A DNA stretch of 64,000 bases. Origin: Thermoleophilaceae bacterium (lineage in GTDB: Bacteria > Actinomycetota > Thermoleophilia > Solirubrobacterales > Thermoleophilaceae). The notes under the pieces are model-generated. The model was not told where the DNA came from, ran no database searches, and worked only from the letters and a program-made list of their open reading frames with translations. This document shows positions 59,819 to 64,000 of this stretch, piece by piece; the stretch's first letter is position 1; each line of letters begins with the position of its first letter. Both the position numbers and the translations under genes were made by a program. Location of the stretch: assembly GCA_030446485.1 (NCBI GenBank), contig JAUJNF010000002.1:62001-126000 (forward strand). The letters run 5' to 3'.

Positions 59819-61425
<1,607 letters not shown>

Positions 61426-61444
61426 CCGAGCCTTACCCTTCGGA

Positions 61445-61636
61445 CTACAGGGCCTTCGCGACCTTGCCGGCCTTGAGGCAGCGCGTGCAGACGTACTCGC
61501 GCCGCGGAGCGCCAGCCACGAGGATCCGGACCTTCTGCAGGTTCGGGTTGAAGCGGCGTCGCGTGGCCACCATCGAGTGACTGCGGTTGTTCCCGAAGGC
61601 GGGGCCCTTCCCGCACGAATGACAGACCTTGGCCAC
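61445..61636 (-). CDS. rpmB: Ribosomal protein L28
   Basis: 63 aa, GTG start. [21 protein letters not shown] and [12 protein letters not shown] with a zinc ribbon C..C/C..C (CHSC, CTRC). Heads the long minus-strand operon. Confidence 0.95.
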   Translation of the reverse strand: MAKVCHSCGKGPAFGNNRSHSMVATRRRFNPNLQKVRILVAGAPRREYVCTRCLKAGKVAKAL

Positions 61637-61724
61637 GGCGAAGAGGCTACCAGCGCATGCGAGAGCCGGTCCGGGCCGCTCGCAACCTGGCCTCCGCTCC
61701 GGTGACGAGGCCCAGAAGCGGGAC

Positions 61725-61730
61725 TACTCT
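61725..61730 (+). promoter_or_regulatory. -10-like box of the HD-GYP gene
   Basis: TACTCT followed by six bases and the GTG start at 61737; the GGGGGA between is directly adjacent to the start, too close for a normal ribosome-binding site. Suggests a leaderless message. Confidence 0.45.
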
Positions 61731-61736
61731 GGGGGA

Positions 61737-63851
61737 GTGACGAGGCACGGAGGCCATGAGCCGGAGGCCGTCCTGAGGGAGGCCGGCGAGGGGTTCGGCA
61801 GCCGGCTCGAGGATGGTGAGGCGGCCGCCCGCGAGGCCCGCGAGGCGCTCGCCACGAAGCTGCAGGAGCTCGAGTCCGCGCTTCACGACGCGGGTACTCA
61901 GCTCCATTCCGAGCTCGAGGAGGGCGAGTCGGCGATCGCGCGCCTGCGCGAGACCCACGAGCAGGAGCTGCGCAAGCACGAGGAGGCACGCCGCGAGGTG
62001 GAGGCCGAGGTCGAGGAGCGCGAAGCCGACCTGAAGCGCACGAAGGAGGAGCTCCAGGCCCAGGTGAAGGAGCGCGAGGACCGGCTCGAACGCACGAAGT
62101 CCGAGCTCGAACGGCGGATACAGGAGCGCGAGGCGGCTCTCGGCCAGACGCGCGACGAGCTGCGCGAGCGCGAGCAGCAGCTCGAGAGCGAGCAGCAGAG
62201 CCGGTCGGAGCTCGAGGAATGCCGCACGGCCGAACGGCACTGGAACAACGAGCTCCGGGCCGAGCTCTTGAAGATGCAGAGGGAGCGCGGGCCGCTCGGC
62301 GACATGAGCGACGTGCGCGAGCTGGTGCTGCGCCTGGCGGTGACGCTGCTCGACGCCGAGAAGGGCCTGCTCCTTTCGCGCGAGGACGAGGACGGCGACG
62401 GCCTGCTGGACTTCGTCGCCGGACACGGGTTCCAGAACGACCCGTGCGAGAGCGAGCTGGCCCAGCGTTTCGCCAGCGAGGTGATCGCCCAGGACGTGAC
62501 GCTCCGCGAGGACGACGTCTCCGGGCTGCAGTCGCCCGACGGCCGGGGGGCCGACCAGGAGATCCACAACCTGGTCGCGATCCCGATCTACATGCAGGAC
62601 CGCTTCAGCGGCGTGGTGGTCTGCGCCAACCGCGAGGGCGGCTTCGACGAGTACGACGACGAGGTGCTCCTCTCGGTCGGAGACCACGCCGCGGCGGTGC
62701 TGCAGAACGCCCGCCTCCAGGGCCAACTCCGCGACTCCTACCTGGCCACCGTCGGCATGCTGGCCGAGGCGATCGAGGCGAAGGACCCGTTCCTGCGCGG
62801 TCACTCCGACGAGGTCTCGGGATACGTGGCGGCCGTGGCCGACCAGCTCGACGTGCCCGCCGACCGGCGCGAGGAGCTCGTGTTCGGCTCCCTTCTCCAC
62901 GACGTGGGCAAGATCGGTATCAGCGAGCGCATCCTGCTGAAGCCGGGCGGCCTGACGCCCGAGGAGCGCACGGTGATCGAGCTGCACCCGCGCATCGGCT
63001 ACCGCCTGGTCCAGCAGGTTCCGAGCCTGCGACCGATCGCCCGCGCCATTCTCCACCACCACGAGCGCTGGGACGGCTCCGGCTACCCGCGGCAGCTCGA
63101 GGGCGAGGAGATCCCCCTCGAGGCCCGCATCATCTGCGTGGCGGATTCCTTCAGCGCCATGACCGCCGAGCGCCCCTACCGCCGGCGAATGTCACTCGAC
63201 GACGCCTGCACCGAGCTCGAGCGCTGCGCGGGGACGCAGTTCGACCCCGAGGTCGTGAGGATCTTCGTCGAGGAGGTCCGCTGCCGGCCGCCGGCCGGGC
63301 GGAACGAGCTGGTGGACGCCCTCCACGATCCGGAGATACGCGACAGCCTCGAGCCCGGCGAGCCGATTCTCGGCCTCGGCTCGATCGCCGTGACCGACAA
63401 CCTGACGCTGCTCTACTCGCACCGCTACTGCCACGAGATGGCCGAGAGCGAAGCCCAGCGTGCGGTGGCTGAGGAGCGCTCGTTCGCGATCGTGATAGTG
63501 GAGCTCGCGGACATGGTCGAGATCAACCGCGTCGAGGGCTATGCGGCCGGCGACGCCGCCATCCAGGCGGTGGCCCAGGCCATCCAGCGCGCGGCGGTGC
63601 GCTGCGGGGGCACCGCGTGCCGCTACAGCGGGCGGCGGCTCGCGCTCATCGCCCCCGGGGTCGACGAGCCCGCGGGCGAGCGCCTGCGCACCGACATCGA
63701 GCTCGACCTGCGCCCGGGCCCGGCGGTGCGGACGGTGGTGTCCGCCTGGCGCCTCGGCGACACCGGAGGGGACGACGTGATCAACCGGGCGCGGCTCGGG
63801 CTGAGCCTGCAGGACGTGCCGGCGCGGTACGCGCGGCCGACGCCTACCTGA
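61737..63851 (+). CDS. GAF / HD-GYP signalling protein with degenerate GGDEF-like C-terminus
   Basis: 704 aa, GTG start. An alpha-helical coiled coil fills residues about 10-180 with repeated KERE/REREA heptads. A GAF domain follows (about 190-340; PIYMQDRFSGVVVCANREGGF), then HD-GYP: HSDEVSGYVAAVA, LLHDVGKIG (His388-Asp389) and HHHERWDGSGYP (about 438-450), all catalytic residues of a c-di-GMP phosphodiesterase. The last about 165 residues look like a diguanylate-cyclase fold with SGRRL where GGDEF would be, so probably inactive. It has no obvious partner. Confidence 0.85.
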   Translation: MTRHGGHEPEAVLREAGEGFGSRLEDGEAAAREAREALATKLQELESALHDAGTQLHSELEEGESAIARLRETHEQELRKHEEARREVEAEVEEREADLKRTKEELQAQVKEREDRLERTKSELERRIQEREAALGQTRDELREREQQLESEQQSRSELEECRTAERHWNNELRAELLKMQRERGPLGDMSDVRELVLRLAVTLLDAEKGLLLSREDEDGDGLLDFVAGHGFQNDPCESELAQRFASEVIAQDVTLREDDVSGLQSPDGRGADQEIHNLVAIPIYMQDRFSGVVVCANREGGFDEYDDEVLLSVGDHAAAVLQNARLQGQLRDSYLATVGMLAEAIEAKDPFLRGHSDEVSGYVAAVADQLDVPADRREELVFGSLLHDVGKIGISERILLKPGGLTPEERTVIELHPRIGYRLVQQVPSLRPIARAILHHHERWDGSGYPRQLEGEEIPLEARIICVADSFSAMTAERPYRRRMSLDDACTELERCAGTQFDPEVVRIFVEEVRCRPPAGRNELVDALHDPEIRDSLEPGEPILGLGSIAVTDNLTLLYSHRYCHEMAESEAQRAVAEERSFAIVIVELADMVEINRVEGYAAGDAAIQAVAQAIQRAAVRCGGTACRYSGRRLALIAPGVDEPAGERLRTDIELDLRPGPAVRTVVSAWRLGDTGGDDVINRARLGLSLQDVPARYARPTPT

Positions 63852-64000
63852 GCAGCTCCCGCCGCAGCTCCGCCATCCGCAGCACCGCCCGCGCCGCCTC
63901 CTCGCCCGAGTGTCGATTCCCGCCACCGCTGCGAGCCAGCGCCTGCTCCATGTTGTCCACCGTGAGCACCCCGAACGCACACGGCACGCCGGTATCCAGT
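63844..64000 (-). CDS. ribH: 6,7-dimethyl-8-ribityllumazine synthase, 3' part
   Basis: Partial: 51 residues from the right edge to TAG at 63844-63846. DTGVPCAFGVLTVDNMEQAL matches the end of lumazine synthase, including the catalytic surroundings before EEAARAVLRMAEL. It would condense the ribityl-pyrimidine with dihydroxybutanone phosphate in riboflavin synthesis. It overlaps the convergent HD-GYP gene by 8 nt. Confidence 0.85.
   Translation of the reverse strand, partial: LDTGVPCAFGVLTVDNMEQALARSGGGNRHSGEEAARAVLRMAELRRELLR

Overview
The window is a gene-dense, very GC-rich (clearly above 65% by eye) bacterial chromosome segment. Third codon positions are almost always G or C, and every protein I could place has its nearest recognisable pattern in Actinomycetota. 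The order rpmF - DUF177 - coiled-coil SepIVA-like protein beside rnc - smc - ftsY is typical of that phylum. A lone FliA/WhiG-type sigma factor, several small conserved hypotheticals and L19/S16 with acidic tails point to the deep-branching class Thermoleophilia (Solirubrobacterales-like). That lineage placement is an inference from gene content, not from a marker search.

Layout. 1-5.5 kb: end of an ArsB/NhaD-type transporter with a CBS protein and a PLP enzyme (+), then a phosphoesterase/methyltransferase pair and a secreted beta-propeller protein (-). 5.6-11 kb: tRNA-Val, an SDR epimerase, a lipoprotein FKBP, a membrane protein, a lipoprotein, and a region ending at tRNA-Cys that holds two partial tRNA 3' halves around a GT-C glycosyltransferase and two small membrane proteins. 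11-18.8 kb: uronate-dehydrogenase-like SDR, HARP-like SNF2 ATPase, phytoene-desaturase-like oxidoreductase, secreted GH3 enzyme, tRNA-Gly. 18.9-26.4 kb (-): alkylation-repair operon (Ada-AlkA fusion, Ogt, DUF2007-like), methyltransferase, thioesterase, RNase H-like protein, hypotheticals and an EF-G paralogue. 26.5-33.4 kb: cold-shock protein, sigma factor with a Xer recombinase, L,D-transpeptidase, epimerase, acyltransferase and alpha/beta hydrolase. 33.4-40.3 kb: ilvD, thiD, dprA, comM, yraN.

40.3-46 kb is the translation/secretion block ffh - rpsP - khpA - rimM - trmD - rplS - lepB - rnhB, all on the minus strand. 46.4-64 kb continues minus with SPFH/NfeD, a Cys/Met-metabolism PLP enzyme, ftsY, smc, rnc, acpP, plsX, rpmF, DUF177, SepIVA-like, coaD, rsmD, recG, a FakA/DhaL-like kinase and rpmB, mostly with 1-20 nt spacing or 4-nt overlaps and so probably long operons. 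A GAF/HD-GYP signalling protein (+) and the end of ribH (-) close the window.

The most unusual observation is at gene starts. trmD and rnc have N-termini that fit their families only if translation begins at CTG, each overlapping the upstream stop as CTGA. The sigma factor, rnhB, lepB and an 82-aa protein also lack an ATG/GTG/TTG where conservation or a ribosome-binding site puts the start. Second is a tRNA-Cys locus followed, in the same orientation, by partial tRNA 3'-half copies that look like tandem attachment sites without an integrase. Third is a 147-bp element with about 18-bp imperfect inverted ends between two convergent genes. No CRISPR array, transposase, phage gene or recognisable defence operon was seen.
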